64,000 nt of DNA, taken from positions 20,506-84,505 of the forward strand of contig NZ_JAOOPY010000020.1 in assembly GCF_025486315.1 (NCBI RefSeq). The letters are read 5' to 3'. Shown piece by piece: positions 10,234-18,271 of the stretch. The notes beneath the pieces are model-generated. The model did not search any database and was not told the DNA's origin. It worked only from the letters and a program-made list of their open reading frames with translations. Numbering within the stretch: position 1 is the stretch's first letter; each line of letters opens with the position of its first letter. Position numbers and translations under genes: made by a program. Source of the stretch: Variovorax sp. N23 (lineage in GTDB: Bacteria; Pseudomonadota; Gammaproteobacteria; Burkholderiales; Burkholderiaceae_C).

Positions 10234-11157
10234 ATGGCCACCTCACCACTCGTCGCCCGCCAGCTCCAGGACACCGCCCTGCGCTACTTCCTCGAAGTCG
10301 TGCGTTGCGGTTCGATCAGCGAGGCCTCGTCGCGGCTCAACGTGGCCAGCTCGGCCATCAGCCGGCACATCGCGCAGCTCGAAGCGCTGCTGGAAGTGAG
10401 TCTGTTCGACCGGCATGCGCGCGGCATGGTGCCGAGTGCGGCGGGCGAACTGCTCGCCGTGCACGCCCTCCGGTCGGCGCACGATGCGGAGCGGGTCGTT
10501 GGCGACGTGCAAGCCCTGCAAGGCATGCAGCGCGGCCGCGTGCGCCTCGTGGCCACGGAAGGCTTCTCGATGGAGTTCCTGCCGCGCGTGATCAGCGACT
10601 TCGTGGCGCAGCACCCCGGCCTCCAGTTCCACCTGGGCGTGCATCCGCCGGCCGACTGCACGCGGCGCATCCTGCTCGGTGACGCCGACATCGGCTTCGT
10701 CATGAGCCGCGGCGCCGAGAAGGACATCAAGGTCGAACACCTCCAGCCCTCGCCCGTGCTGGCGGTGATGCGGCCCACGCATCCGCTGGTGCGCTTCAAG
10801 CAGATCAGCCTGCGGCAGCTGGTGCCCTACCCGCTCGCCCTGCCGGAGCCGGACACGACGGTGCGCCAGCTGTTCGACATCGCCTGCCATCGGCAGCGGC
10901 TGCCCGTCGAGCCGGTGCTCACCAGCAGCTACATCGCCAGCCTGCTGGGCTTCCTGCGGCACGCGCCGCTGGGCATCACGATCTGCGGCGAGATCTCGGT
11001 GCGCGAACCGATCGAGCGCGGCGAACTGGTGGCGATGCCGTTGAAGGACCGCGGGCTCGACCTGCGCAACATCGAGGTGCAGACGCTCGTCGGCCGCACG
11101 CTGTCACGCACGGCGCAGGCCTTTCTGGACTACCTCAAGACGCAGCTCGCGGCGTAG
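10234..11157 (+). CDS. LysR family transcriptional regulator
   Basis: A 307-residue LysR-type regulator. The winged helix-turn-helix is at residues 10-70 (LRYFLEVVRCGSISEASSRL and SAISRHIAQLEALLEVSLFD), followed by the periplasmic-binding-protein-like effector domain (RVRLVATEGFSMEFLPRVIS). I chose the ATG at 10234 because LysR proteins normally have about 10 residues before the first helix; an upstream in-frame ATG at 10114 would add a 40-residue tail without family features. It is divergent from the peptide importer operon and is the likely local regulator. Confidence 0.9.
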   Translation: MATSPLVARQLQDTALRYFLEVVRCGSISEASSRLNVASSAISRHIAQLEALLEVSLFDRHARGMVPSAAGELLAVHALRSAHDAERVVGDVQALQGMQRGRVRLVATEGFSMEFLPRVISDFVAQHPGLQFHLGVHPPADCTRRILLGDADIGFVMSRGAEKDIKVEHLQPSPVLAVMRPTHPLVRFKQISLRQLVPYPLALPEPDTTVRQLFDIACHRQRLPVEPVLTSSYIASLLGFLRHAPLGITICGEISVREPIERGELVAMPLKDRGLDLRNIEVQTLVGRTLSRTAQAFLDYLKTQLAA

Positions 11158-11169
11158 CGTCAACAGGCC

Positions 11170-11601
11170 TCAAATGGCGGACAGCTTCGCCCACTCGATG
11201 TCGGTCTCGACATCGAGCCGCAGTGCAGTCGCGAGCAATGCGTCGACGTCCGAGCCGGTCAGGCTGAGATAGCGCCGCCCCGCGGGCGCGAAGGCGCGGA
11301 GCATTTCGGGCCCGTCGCGCGGCCCGCGCGTGATGGCGAGGATCGGACCCTGCGTCAGCGCCATCAGGCGCTCGAAGCGGCTGCCGACCGCGGCGCCGTC
11401 GCCTTCCCGCCAGCGCCGCTCGCAGGCGATGCCGTCCTGCGCCATGCCCGCCCAGTCGTCGATGCGCCAGAGATCGACACCGATGCCGTACGAGCGCGCC
11501 AGCTCGGCCGCGACGGCCAAGGCCTCATCGACCACCTCGGCGCCGCAGACCCACTGCATGCGCCGACCCGACGCGATGGGGGCGTTCTGCAGCAAGTTCA
11601 T
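11170..11601 (-). CDS. Orphan protein resembling the pyruvate dehydrogenase E1 C-terminal domain
   Basis: A 143-residue protein without signal peptide. Its layout recalls the C-terminal (transketolase-C-like) domain of homodimeric pyruvate dehydrogenase E1 (AceE): AVAAELARSYGIGVDLWRID, then DGIACERRWREGD, then GPILAITRGPRD and FAPAGRRYLSLTGSD. In AceE these positions read like 'DLWSVTS...CERWN...GTDGFGRSD'. The catalytic TPP and pyrimidine domains are missing, so it cannot be a dehydrogenase. It lies between the LysR gene (convergent, 12 bp) and acdS (same strand, 25 bp), so it may share the acdS transcript. The family match is from pattern memory only. Confidence 0.6.
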   Translation of the reverse strand: MNLLQNAPIASGRRMQWVCGAEVVDEALAVAAELARSYGIGVDLWRIDDWAGMAQDGIACERRWREGDGAAVGSRFERLMALTQGPILAITRGPRDGPEMLRAFAPAGRRYLSLTGSDVDALLATALRLDVETDIEWAKLSAI

Positions 11602-11626
11602 AGCGCCCCTTAGAACGTGTGAAGGC

Positions 11627-12643
11627 TTAACCGTTGCGGAAGATGAAGCTGTACGCGCTCAGTGCCGGCACGCCGCCCAGGTGCGCATACAGCACCTTCG
11701 AGCCCGGCGGGAACTCGCCGAGGCGCACCTTCTCGATCATCCCGTGCATCGACTTGCCCTCGTACACCGGGTCGGTCAGCATCGCCTCGAAGCGCGCGCT
11801 CAGGCGGATCGCCTCCAGCGTTCCTTCGTTGGGCAGGCCGTACTCCGGGCCGCCGAAGCGGGTGTCGAGCACCACGTCCTTCTCGGTGATGTCGCGCCCG
11901 AGCTCGACCAGTTCGGCCGTGTTCTTCGCGATGCGAAGCACTTGGTCGTAGGTCTTCTCCGGCTTGGCCGATGCGTCGATGCCGATCACGCGGTCGGCCC
12001 GGCCGTCGGCCGCGAAGCCGACCACCATGCCGGCCTGCGTGCTGCCGGTCACGGCACAGACCACGATGTAGTCGAACTTGAAGCCCAGTTCGGCCTCCTG
12101 CTGGCGAACCTCTTCGGCGAAGGCCACGAAGCCCAGGCCGCCCTTCGGGTGCTCGGAGCAGCCGGCGGGAATCGGGAAGGGCTTGCCGCCGGCCTGGCGC
12201 ACGCTCTCCATCGCGTCTTCCCAGCTCTTGCGGATGCCGATGTCGAAGCCCGCAGCGTCGAGGCGCACGTCGGCGCCCATGATGCGCGACATCTCGATGT
12301 TGCCGACCCGGTCGTACACCGCATCGGAATAGTTCACCCAGTTCTCCTGCACGAGCACGCACTTGAGGCCCAGGTGCGCCGCCACCGCCGCGACCTGGCG
12401 CGTCTGGTTCGACTGGATGCCGCCGATGGACACCAGCGTGTCATAGCCGCCTTCGAGCGCTTCGGGGATGAGGTATTCCAGCTTGCGCGTCTTGTTGCCG
12501 CCGAAGGCCAGGCCGCTGTTGCAGTCCTCGCGCTTGGCATAGAGCTCGACCTTGCCGCCCAGATGCGCACTGAGCCGCTTGAGCGGCTGGATGGGCGTGG
12601 GGCCGAAGGTTAATGGATAGCGCGGGAATTTCTGCAGATTCAT
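11627..12643 (-). CDS. acdS: 1-aminocyclopropane-1-carboxylate deaminase
   Basis: This PLP enzyme cleaves ACC, the plant ethylene precursor, to 2-oxobutyrate and ammonia. With the ATG at 12643 the protein is 338 residues, the length of the Pseudomonas enzyme, and the numbering matches. Lys51 (GGNKTRKLE) is the PLP Schiff-base lysine and Ser78 (GGIQSNQTR) is catalytic. Tyr294 and Glu295 (DPVYEGKS) and Leu322 (YAHLGG) are all present. Glu295 and Leu322 separate true ACC deaminases from D-cysteine desulfhydrases of the same fold, so the assignment is strong. An in-frame start 30 nt upstream is less likely. The gene is divergent from acdR, the classic arrangement in plant-associated proteobacteria. 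Confidence 0.96.
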   Translation of the reverse strand: MNLQKFPRYPLTFGPTPIQPLKRLSAHLGGKVELYAKREDCNSGLAFGGNKTRKLEYLIPEALEGGYDTLVSIGGIQSNQTRQVAAVAAHLGLKCVLVQENWVNYSDAVYDRVGNIEMSRIMGADVRLDAAGFDIGIRKSWEDAMESVRQAGGKPFPIPAGCSEHPKGGLGFVAFAEEVRQQEAELGFKFDYIVVCAVTGSTQAGMVVGFAADGRADRVIGIDASAKPEKTYDQVLRIAKNTAELVELGRDITEKDVVLDTRFGGPEYGLPNEGTLEAIRLSARFEAMLTDPVYEGKSMHGMIEKVRLGEFPPGSKVLYAHLGGVPALSAYSFIFRNG

Positions 12644-12791
12644 GAGTGAAGTCCTGGTGAGTTCGACAGCCAATGTGTGGACTCGATCTTAGGAATGAAG
12701 CCGCGCCACAGGGTTGCAAAATAGGCGCTACTCGCCGAATCGATCGGCCTTCAGAATCCATTGATCGTTTTTTTATTGCGGAGATCGAAGC
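12644..12791. promoter_or_regulatory. acdS-acdR divergent control region
   Basis: The 148-bp spacer is more AT-rich than its neighbours. A CGATC...GATCG dyad lies between about 12736 and 12770. In characterised systems AcdR (Lrp type) binds in this intergenic space to activate acdS. I can point to the dyad but not prove it is the Lrp box. Confidence 0.5.
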
Positions 12792-13304
12792 ATGGTCACA
12801 ACAAAACGCCGAACGCAAAGCGCCGCCGCTGCGGCGTCCCTGAAAGACACGCTGGACCGCACCGACCGGGCCATCCTGCGTGCGCTGCAGCGCGACGCGT
12901 CGGTCTCCAACGTCGCGCTGGCGGCCAAGGTGAATCTCAGCGCGCCGGCCTGCCTGCGCCGCGTGGAACGCCTCAAGGCGATGGGCATGATCCGCGGCAT
13001 CGTCGCGCTGCTGGAGCCGCGTGCGCTCGACGCGGGCATGCTGGTGATGATCGGCGTGGTGCTCGACCGCTCCACGCCCGAGTCCTTCGCCGACTTCGAG
13101 AAGGCCGTGCAGAAGGTCTCCGGCTGCCTCGAATGCCACGTGGTGACCGGCGAGTTCGACTACTTCATGATGCTGCGCACGCGCGACCACGAGAGCTTCA
13201 ACCGGCTGCACGCCGAGCAGCTGCTCTACCTGCCGGGCGTGCGGCAGGTGCGCAGCTTCATGGTGTTGAAGGAGGTGCTGTCGACGACGCAACTGACGGT
13301 GTAG
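12792..13304 (+). CDS. acdR: Lrp/AsnC family regulator of ACC deaminase
   Basis: A 170-residue Lrp/AsnC regulator. Residues 15-75 form the DNA-binding domain (DRTDRAILRALQRDASVSN, ACLRRVERLKAMGMIRGIVA) and residues 80-165 form the RAM effector domain (VQKVSGCLECHVVTGEFDYF, LPGVRQVRSFMVLKEV). The divergent position 148 bp from acdS fits AcdR, the leucine/ACC-responsive regulator that activates ACC deaminase expression. The gene name rests on this context plus family. A basic Ala-rich N-terminal extension of about 15 residues precedes the usual start of the domain. Confidence 0.88.
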   Translation: MVTTKRRTQSAAAAASLKDTLDRTDRAILRALQRDASVSNVALAAKVNLSAPACLRRVERLKAMGMIRGIVALLEPRALDAGMLVMIGVVLDRSTPESFADFEKAVQKVSGCLECHVVTGEFDYFMMLRTRDHESFNRLHAEQLLYLPGVRQVRSFMVLKEVLSTTQLTV

Positions 13305-13469
13305 CGCACACGGTTCCAGGCACCGGGCTCACGTCGATCGGCCGTACGACAAGCGCCGTACCTCAGCGGCCATAGGCCTTCCGTGGTCTGGTGGAGGCCG
13401 CGTGCTTCGCGGACCATCGGCGCCCGGCCCCATCCCGTCTTGCAGGGCCACCCAACCTGGTAGCCCGTC

Positions 13470-13706
13470 ATGTTCACTTACTCGTATTCAAAAGCTCTGA
13501 CCATCCTCGCGCTCGGCGCCGCACTCGCCGGCTGCGGCCCGTCGAATAAGCCACCGACCTCGCTGTTCTGGGATGTCCCGCCGCCGATCGCCAGCACCGA
13601 AGCCGTGCTGGTGGCGGGCGCCGCCTACATCGGCGACGTGTTCGCCGAAGCGGAGCAGCAGCTCAAGCAGGCGGGCGAACCGTCGGAACCGGCACCGAGC
13701 TTCTGA
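13470..13706 (+). CDS. Small putative lipoprotein
   Basis: A 78-residue protein beginning with a lipoprotein signal peptide: a short N-terminal region, the hydrophobic stretch LTILALGAALAGC with lipobox LAGC, and Cys at residue 22. The mature part is about 57 residues and includes SLFWDVPPPIASTEAVLVAG and a Glu/Gln-rich helix; it would be lipid-anchored to the envelope. I do not recognise a family. It lies alone between acdR and the ptxS-like gene. Confidence 0.65.
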   Translation: MFTYSYSKALTILALGAALAGCGPSNKPPTSLFWDVPPPIASTEAVLVAGAAYIGDVFAEAEQQLKQAGEPSEPAPSF

Positions 13707-13733
13707 TGCCCACCCGTGCGCGCTGGCGCGGCG

Positions 13734-14792
13734 CTATGGCGCGTGCAAGGAAGACGACCCGCGCACCACGAGCTCGCCGGGCAACAGCCGCTGGCGCGCT
13801 GCGCATTCGAGCCCGCGCAGGCGTTCGATCAGGCAGCCGGCCGCTGCGCGACCGATCTCGTCGGTCGGCTGCGCCAGCGTCGTGAGGCCTGGGCCGATCA
13901 ACGGCGCCCATTCGGGATCGTCGAAGCCGACGAAGCCCAGCTCGCGGCCGAAGTGCCAGCCCAGCTGCGTCATGGCCGCCGCCACGCGCAACGTGACCAC
14001 CGCATTACCCGCGATCACCGCGGCCTGGCGCCGCCCGCGCCTGGCGCGCTGGTGCAGGGCCCGCAGCGCCGCTTCCAGGCCCGCGGTGTCGCCCTCCTCG
14101 CTCTCGAAGACCTCGCCCTTGACCTGCGGCGCGTGCGCCGTCACGCAGTCGTGGAAGGCCGCGGCCCGCTCGCGCCGCGTGCTCACGCCCTTCTGCGGCT
14201 CGGTGATGTAGAGCAGCTCGCGCCAGCCGCCGCCCCGCAGATGCTCGCAGACCTGTGCCATCGCGCCTGCGTTGTCGAGCGAGACGAAGTCCGCGTGCAT
14301 GCCTGCATGGCGCCGATCGACCAGGACCGCCGGCTTGCCGTGCAGCGCCACCGCGTCGACCGCGCCCGCACCGCGGCCCAGCGTGTTGAGGATGAAGCCG
14401 TCAACCTGGTAACCCGCCAGCGCATCGATAGCTTCGCGCTCTCGCCCGCTCTCGTTGCCGAGGTTGAACAGCATCACGAGGTAGCCGGCGTCCTGGCAGG
14501 CCTTCTCGGCGCCGCGCAGCACGGCCACCGAATAGGGGTTGGTGATGTCGGCCACGATCAGGCCGATGAGGCGCGACTTGCCGCGGCTCAGGGCCTGTGC
14601 CATCGGACTCGGTGAATAGCCGAGCGCGGCGATGGCCGTCTCGACCCGCGTCGCGATGTCGGGGCTCAGCAGGCGTTCGCGGTGGTTGAGGAAGCGCGAT
14701 ACCGTCGCCTTCGACACGCCCGCGGCGGCCGCCACGTCGGCGATGGTGGCCCGCTGGCCGGCGGGCTTGGGGCGCGGCGCGCGGGTGCTCAC
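13734..14792 (-). CDS. ptxS: LacI family regulator, PtxS-like (2-ketogluconate repressor)
   Basis: A 352-residue LacI/GalR regulator: helix-turn-helix with hinge at residues 15-70 (ATIADVAAAAGVSKATVSRF, ALGYSPSPMAQALSRGKS), then the sugar-binding effector domain (LIGLIVADITNPYSVAVLRG, VGFDDPEWAPLIGPGLTT). PtxS of Pseudomonas represses the kgu genes until 2-ketogluconate binds. The assignment rests on three points: it is the last gene of an operon with kguE/K/D-like genes; a perfect PtxS palindrome precedes the operon; and the family fits. The GTG start overlaps the dehydrogenase stop by 4 nt (GTGA), so the regulator is translated with the operon it should control. Confidence 0.85.
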   Translation of the reverse strand: MSTRAPRPKPAGQRATIADVAAAAGVSKATVSRFLNHRERLLSPDIATRVETAIAALGYSPSPMAQALSRGKSRLIGLIVADITNPYSVAVLRGAEKACQDAGYLVMLFNLGNESGREREAIDALAGYQVDGFILNTLGRGAGAVDAVALHGKPAVLVDRRHAGMHADFVSLDNAGAMAQVCEHLRGGGWRELLYITEPQKGVSTRRERAAAFHDCVTAHAPQVKGEVFESEEGDTAGLEAALRALHQRARRGRRQAAVIAGNAVVTLRVAAAMTQLGWHFGRELGFVGFDDPEWAPLIGPGLTTLAQPTDEIGRAAAGCLIERLRGLECAARQRLLPGELVVRGSSSLHAP

Positions 14793-15778
14793 ACGGCCGC
14801 CGTGTCGTAGACGGCGCCCGGCCGTTCACCGGCCAGCGCCTGCAGCAGGTTGGTGGTCGCGAGCTCGGCCATCGCATGGCGCGTCTCGTGCGTGGCGGAG
14901 CCGATGTGCGGCAGCGGCGTGACGCGCGGGTGCGTGCGCAGGGCCGAATCCATCGGTAGCGGCTCCTTGGCGAACACGTCGAGGCCAGCGGCACGCAGAT
15001 GGCCGCTGTCGAGCGCGGCGAGCAACGCGGCTTCGTTCACCGTGGCGCCGCGGCCGCCGTTGATGAAGATGGCGCCCGGCTTCATCGCAGCGAAGAGTTG
15101 GGCATCGATCATGCCGCGCGTGGCATCGGACAAGGGCAGCATCGCGACCACGAAGTCGGCGCGCGCCAGCAGGTCGTTCAGCGGCGTGTGGGTCGCGCGG
15201 CCTTGCAGCTCCGGCGCCTGCGCGGCCAGATCGACCGGCCGGCGCGCGTGGTAGAGCACCGGCATGCCGAAGCCGAGCGCCGCGCGGCGGGCGATGGCCT
15301 GCCCGATGCGGCCGAAGCCCAGCAGGCCGATCGTCTTGCCATGCACGTCGAAGCCGAACAGGTCTTCGCCGATGTTCTTCGTCCAGCGGCCCTCGCGCAC
15401 GAGGTTGGCCAGTTCGACCACGCGGCGGCTGGTCGCCATCAGCAACGCGAACACGGTGTCGGCCACCGTCTCGTCGAGCACGCCGGGCGTGTGGCACAGC
15501 ACGATGCCGCGCGTGTGAAGGTCGGCCAGCGCGTAGTTGTCGACGCCGACCGACACGCTGGAGATGACTTCGAGCTGCGGCGCGCGCTCGAGCAGCGCGG
15601 CATCGACCGGGTAGCTGGAGCCGATGAGTCCGTGCGCGGTCGGCAGCGCGGCGTCGAAGGCGGCGAGGTCGTGCTTCGGGTCGGCCACCACGACATGGTG
15701 CGCAGCCTGCAGGCGCGCCAGCTGGTCGGGCGGCAGTTCGCGAAAGACGACGATGTTCTTCTTGCTCGATGCGTTCAC
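14789..15778 (-). CDS. kguD: D-2-hydroxyacid dehydrogenase, KguD-like (2-ketogluconate 6-phosphate reductase)
   Basis: A 329-residue member of the NAD(P)-dependent D-2-hydroxyacid dehydrogenase family. It has the dinucleotide loop GLLGFGRIGQ and the catalytic Arg (NGGRGATVNE), Glu (DVFAKEPLP) and His (PLPHIGSATHET). KguD reduces 2-keto-6-phosphogluconate to 6-phosphogluconate; generic members reduce glyoxylate, hydroxypyruvate or 2-ketogluconate. The operon with a PfkB kinase, a KguE-like protein and ptxS supports the Kgu role. The GTG start overlaps the kinase stop by 4 nt. An in-frame methionine start is not available near this position. Confidence 0.84.
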   Translation of the reverse strand: MNASSKKNIVVFRELPPDQLARLQAAHHVVVADPKHDLAAFDAALPTAHGLIGSSYPVDAALLERAPQLEVISSVSVGVDNYALADLHTRGIVLCHTPGVLDETVADTVFALLMATSRRVVELANLVREGRWTKNIGEDLFGFDVHGKTIGLLGFGRIGQAIARRAALGFGMPVLYHARRPVDLAAQAPELQGRATHTPLNDLLARADFVVAMLPLSDATRGMIDAQLFAAMKPGAIFINGGRGATVNEAALLAALDSGHLRAAGLDVFAKEPLPMDSALRTHPRVTPLPHIGSATHETRHAMAELATTNLLQALAGERPGAVYDTAAV

Positions 15779-16725
15779 AGTCCGGCCTCCTCCAGTTGCG
15801 CCCGCGTCGGCAGGCCTTCGGTATCCCCCAGCACCTGCACGGCCCGCGCGCCGATCCAGCAGCCGCGGCGCACTGCGTCGGGCACGCTGCGGCCTTCGAG
15901 CAGGGCGCTGATCACGCCCGCCGCGAAGCCATCGCCAGCGCCCACGGTGTCGATCACTTCCTTGACCGGAAAGCCCGCCACGCGACCGGTGCCGGCCACG
16001 TCGCTGTCGTAGTACGCGCCCTCGGCGCCGAGCTTGACGACGACCAGCTTGGCGCCGAGCTGGCGATAGAACCGCGCAACGCCTTCGGGTGTGCTTTCGC
16101 CGGTGAGCAGCACGCCCTCTTCCATGCCCGGCAGCACCCAGTCGGCGCGTGACGCGAGGTCGTTGATGGCGCTGCGCATCGCCTCGGTCGATGCCCACAA
16201 CGTGGGGCGCAGGTTCGGGTCGAAGGAGATGGTGCGGCCGGCGGCGCGCATCACGTCCATGGTCTTGATCGCGGCCGGCAGCGTGGTCGCCGAGATGGCC
16301 GGGAACACGCCGGTGGCGTGCAGGTGACGGGCGGAAGTGAGCCAGGCCACGTCGACATCGTCGACCGTCATCTGGCTCGCGGCCGAGCCCTTGCGGTGGT
16401 ACTCGACCGGCGGGTCGCTGCCGTCGGTGACGCGGCCCTTGAACTGGAAGCCGGTCTTCTGCGTCGCATCGCAGATGACGTGCGAACAGTCGATGCCCTC
16501 CGCCTTCATCGTCGCGAGCAGGCAGCGGCCCATCGAGTCGGTGCCGAGCCGGCTGGCCCAGCCGACCTTGAGGCCCAGGCGCGACAGGCCGATGGCCACG
16601 TTGGTCTCGGCGCCGGCGGTGCGCTTGTGGAAGGACTGCGCGTCTTCCAGCGGGCCGGGCCGGTCGGCCACCAACAGCAGCATGGCTTCGCCGAACAGGG
16701 CAACGTCGAAAGCGGTGTCAGTCAT
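15775..16725 (-). CDS. kguK: PfkB family sugar kinase, KguK-like (2-ketogluconate kinase)
   Basis: A 316-residue ribokinase-fold kinase. It has the N-terminal FDVALFGEAMLLLVADRPG, the PfkB glycine motif near GAETNVAIGLSRLG, and the C-terminal signature DTVGAGDGFAAGVISALL containing the anion hole and catalytic Asp. KguK phosphorylates 2-ketogluconate at C6 after uptake; 2-dehydro-3-deoxygluconokinase (KdgK) is a close alternative from sequence alone. Its place between kguE-like and kguD-like genes argues for KguK. It overlaps kguD by 4 nt and lies 2 nt from the kguE stop. Confidence 0.85.
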   Translation of the reverse strand: MTDTAFDVALFGEAMLLLVADRPGPLEDAQSFHKRTAGAETNVAIGLSRLGLKVGWASRLGTDSMGRCLLATMKAEGIDCSHVICDATQKTGFQFKGRVTDGSDPPVEYHRKGSAASQMTVDDVDVAWLTSARHLHATGVFPAISATTLPAAIKTMDVMRAAGRTISFDPNLRPTLWASTEAMRSAINDLASRADWVLPGMEEGVLLTGESTPEGVARFYRQLGAKLVVVKLGAEGAYYDSDVAGTGRVAGFPVKEVIDTVGAGDGFAAGVISALLEGRSVPDAVRRGCWIGARAVQVLGDTEGLPTRAQLEEAGL

Positions 16726-16727
16726 GG

Positions 16728-17474
16728 TCAGGCGCGGACTGCGCGGATGATGTCGATCTGCTGCCGCGTGACAGCCAGCAGGTCGTCGCCGATCAACGGG
16801 TATTCGATGGCGTGCGGCACGTCGGCCGGCAATGCGCGCAGCACGGCACGCCAAGGTGCCGCCGACTCGGTGAGCGGCACCGCCACCCACTTGGCGGGCA
16901 GCCGCTGCACGCCCTTGCAATGCACGTAGCGCACGCGATGGCCGAGGGCCTTGGCCGCTTCGAGCGGGCATTCGCCGACCCAGTGCCAGTTGCCCATGTC
17001 GAAGGTCATGCCCAGGTTCAGGCCGGCGCGGTCGGCCACGTCGAAGAAGGTCTGCAGCGCGGGCAAGGTGCCGGCGCCGACGGTCTGGTCGTTCTCGATC
17101 AGCAGCTCGATGCGCGTTTCGGACAGCGCCACCTTCAGGCCCCACAGCGAGCCGTGCGAGGACGCGCGGAAGTCGCCGATCGCCATCTTCAGGCGCTTGG
17201 CGCCGAGCGTCGTCGCCGCGGCGATGCCGCGCTGCAGGGCGGCGTTGTCGAGCCAGCCGCCTTCGGCCCACAGGCCCTCAGGGCTGCTGTAGACCGAGGC
17301 ATGGCCGGCCAGTGTGGGCAGTTCGGCTGCGGGGTCGCGCAGCAGTTCGCCGCGCACCTCGACCGAATCGGCACCCGCCGCTCGCGCGAGTTGCGCGCAC
17401 CACAGTTGGCCGTGCCGGCCCACCTCGGCGGCGCCGAACGAAGACAGCGAGATCAATACCGGAAGTGTGGCCAT
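16728..17474 (-). CDS. kguE: Sugar phosphate isomerase/epimerase, KguE-like
   Basis: A 248-residue TIM-barrel protein of the xylose isomerase-like family. Possible metal ligands occur in LLIENDQTVG (Glu), MTFDMGNWHW (Asp), RYVHCKGVQ (His) and PHAIEYPLIG (Glu). In Pseudomonas, kguE is the first gene of kguEKTD and its exact step in 2-ketogluconate use is uncertain. Here the gene starts inside the stop codon of the ABC ATPase gene (1-nt overlap), which ties the catabolic genes to the transporter genes in one transcript. Confidence 0.82.
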   Translation of the reverse strand: MATLPVLISLSSFGAAEVGRHGQLWCAQLARAAGADSVEVRGELLRDPAAELPTLAGHASVYSSPEGLWAEGGWLDNAALQRGIAAATTLGAKRLKMAIGDFRASSHGSLWGLKVALSETRIELLIENDQTVGAGTLPALQTFFDVADRAGLNLGMTFDMGNWHWVGECPLEAAKALGHRVRYVHCKGVQRLPAKWVAVPLTESAAPWRAVLRALPADVPHAIEYPLIGDDLLAVTRQQIDIIRAVRA

Positions 17475-18250
17475 CAATGCGCCTGGTGCGAGGAAAGAAT
17501 CTGCCCGAGAAACTGCCTGGTCTTCTCGTTCTGCGGGTTGCCGAAGAACTCGGTCGGTGGTGCCTGTTCGATGATCTTGCCGTCGGCCATGAAGATCACG
17601 CGGTCGGCCACGCTGCGGGCGAAGCCCATCTCGTGCGTCACGCACAGCATGGTCATGCCGTCGTCGGCCAGCGAGATCATGGTGTCGAGCACTTCCTTGA
17701 CCATCTCCGGGTCGAGCGCCGAGGTGGGCTCGTCGAACAGCATGATCTTGGGCGTCATGCACAGCGCGCGCGCAATGGCCACGCGCTGCTGCTGCCCGCC
17801 GGAGAGCTGGCTCGGGTACTTCTTCGCCTGTTCGGGAATGCGCACACGGGTGAGGTACTTCATCGCCACCTCCTCGGCCTGCGCCTTGCTCATGCCGCGC
17901 GAGCGCATCGGCGCCAGCGTGCAGTTCTCGAGGATGGTGAGGTGCGGGAACAGGTTGAACTGCTGGAACACCATGCCGACCTCGGCGCGCACCGCGTCGA
18001 CGTTCTTGCCGCCGGCGGTGAGGTCGATGCCGTCGACCACGATGCGGCCCTGCTGCACCGTCTCGAGCCGGTTGATGCAGCGGATGAGCGTCGACTTCCC
18101 CGAGCCCGACGGCCCGCAGATCACGATGCGCTCGCCCGCGCGCACCGCGAGGTCGATGCCGGTCAACACCTGGAATTCGCCGTACCACTTGTTCACGCCC
18201 TCGAGGCGGATGATGGGCTCGGCGCCGTTCGTCGTCACTGCGTCGGTCAT
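17474..18250 (-). CDS. Polar-amino-acid-type ABC transporter ATP-binding protein
   Basis: A 258-residue ATPase of the GlnQ/HisP class with Walker A GPSGSGKST, Q-loop VFQQFNLFPH, signature LSGGQQQR, Walker B IMLFDEPTSALD and switch VTHEMGFA. Its sequence class is amino-acid transport, yet it is embedded upstream of kguE-kguK-kguD-ptxS, overlapping kguE by 1 nt. The simplest reading is that this importer brings in 2-ketogluconate or a related sugar acid, replacing the MFS carrier KguT of Pseudomonas. That role is inferred from position. Confidence 0.92.
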   Translation of the reverse strand: MTDAVTTNGAEPIIRLEGVNKWYGEFQVLTGIDLAVRAGERIVICGPSGSGKSTLIRCINRLETVQQGRIVVDGIDLTAGGKNVDAVRAEVGMVFQQFNLFPHLTILENCTLAPMRSRGMSKAQAEEVAMKYLTRVRIPEQAKKYPSQLSGGQQQRVAIARALCMTPKIMLFDEPTSALDPEMVKEVLDTMISLADDGMTMLCVTHEMGFARSVADRVIFMADGKIIEQAPPTEFFGNPQNEKTRQFLGQILSSHQAH

Positions 18251-18271
18251 GGAAGTTCCGTCAGGTCGTGC

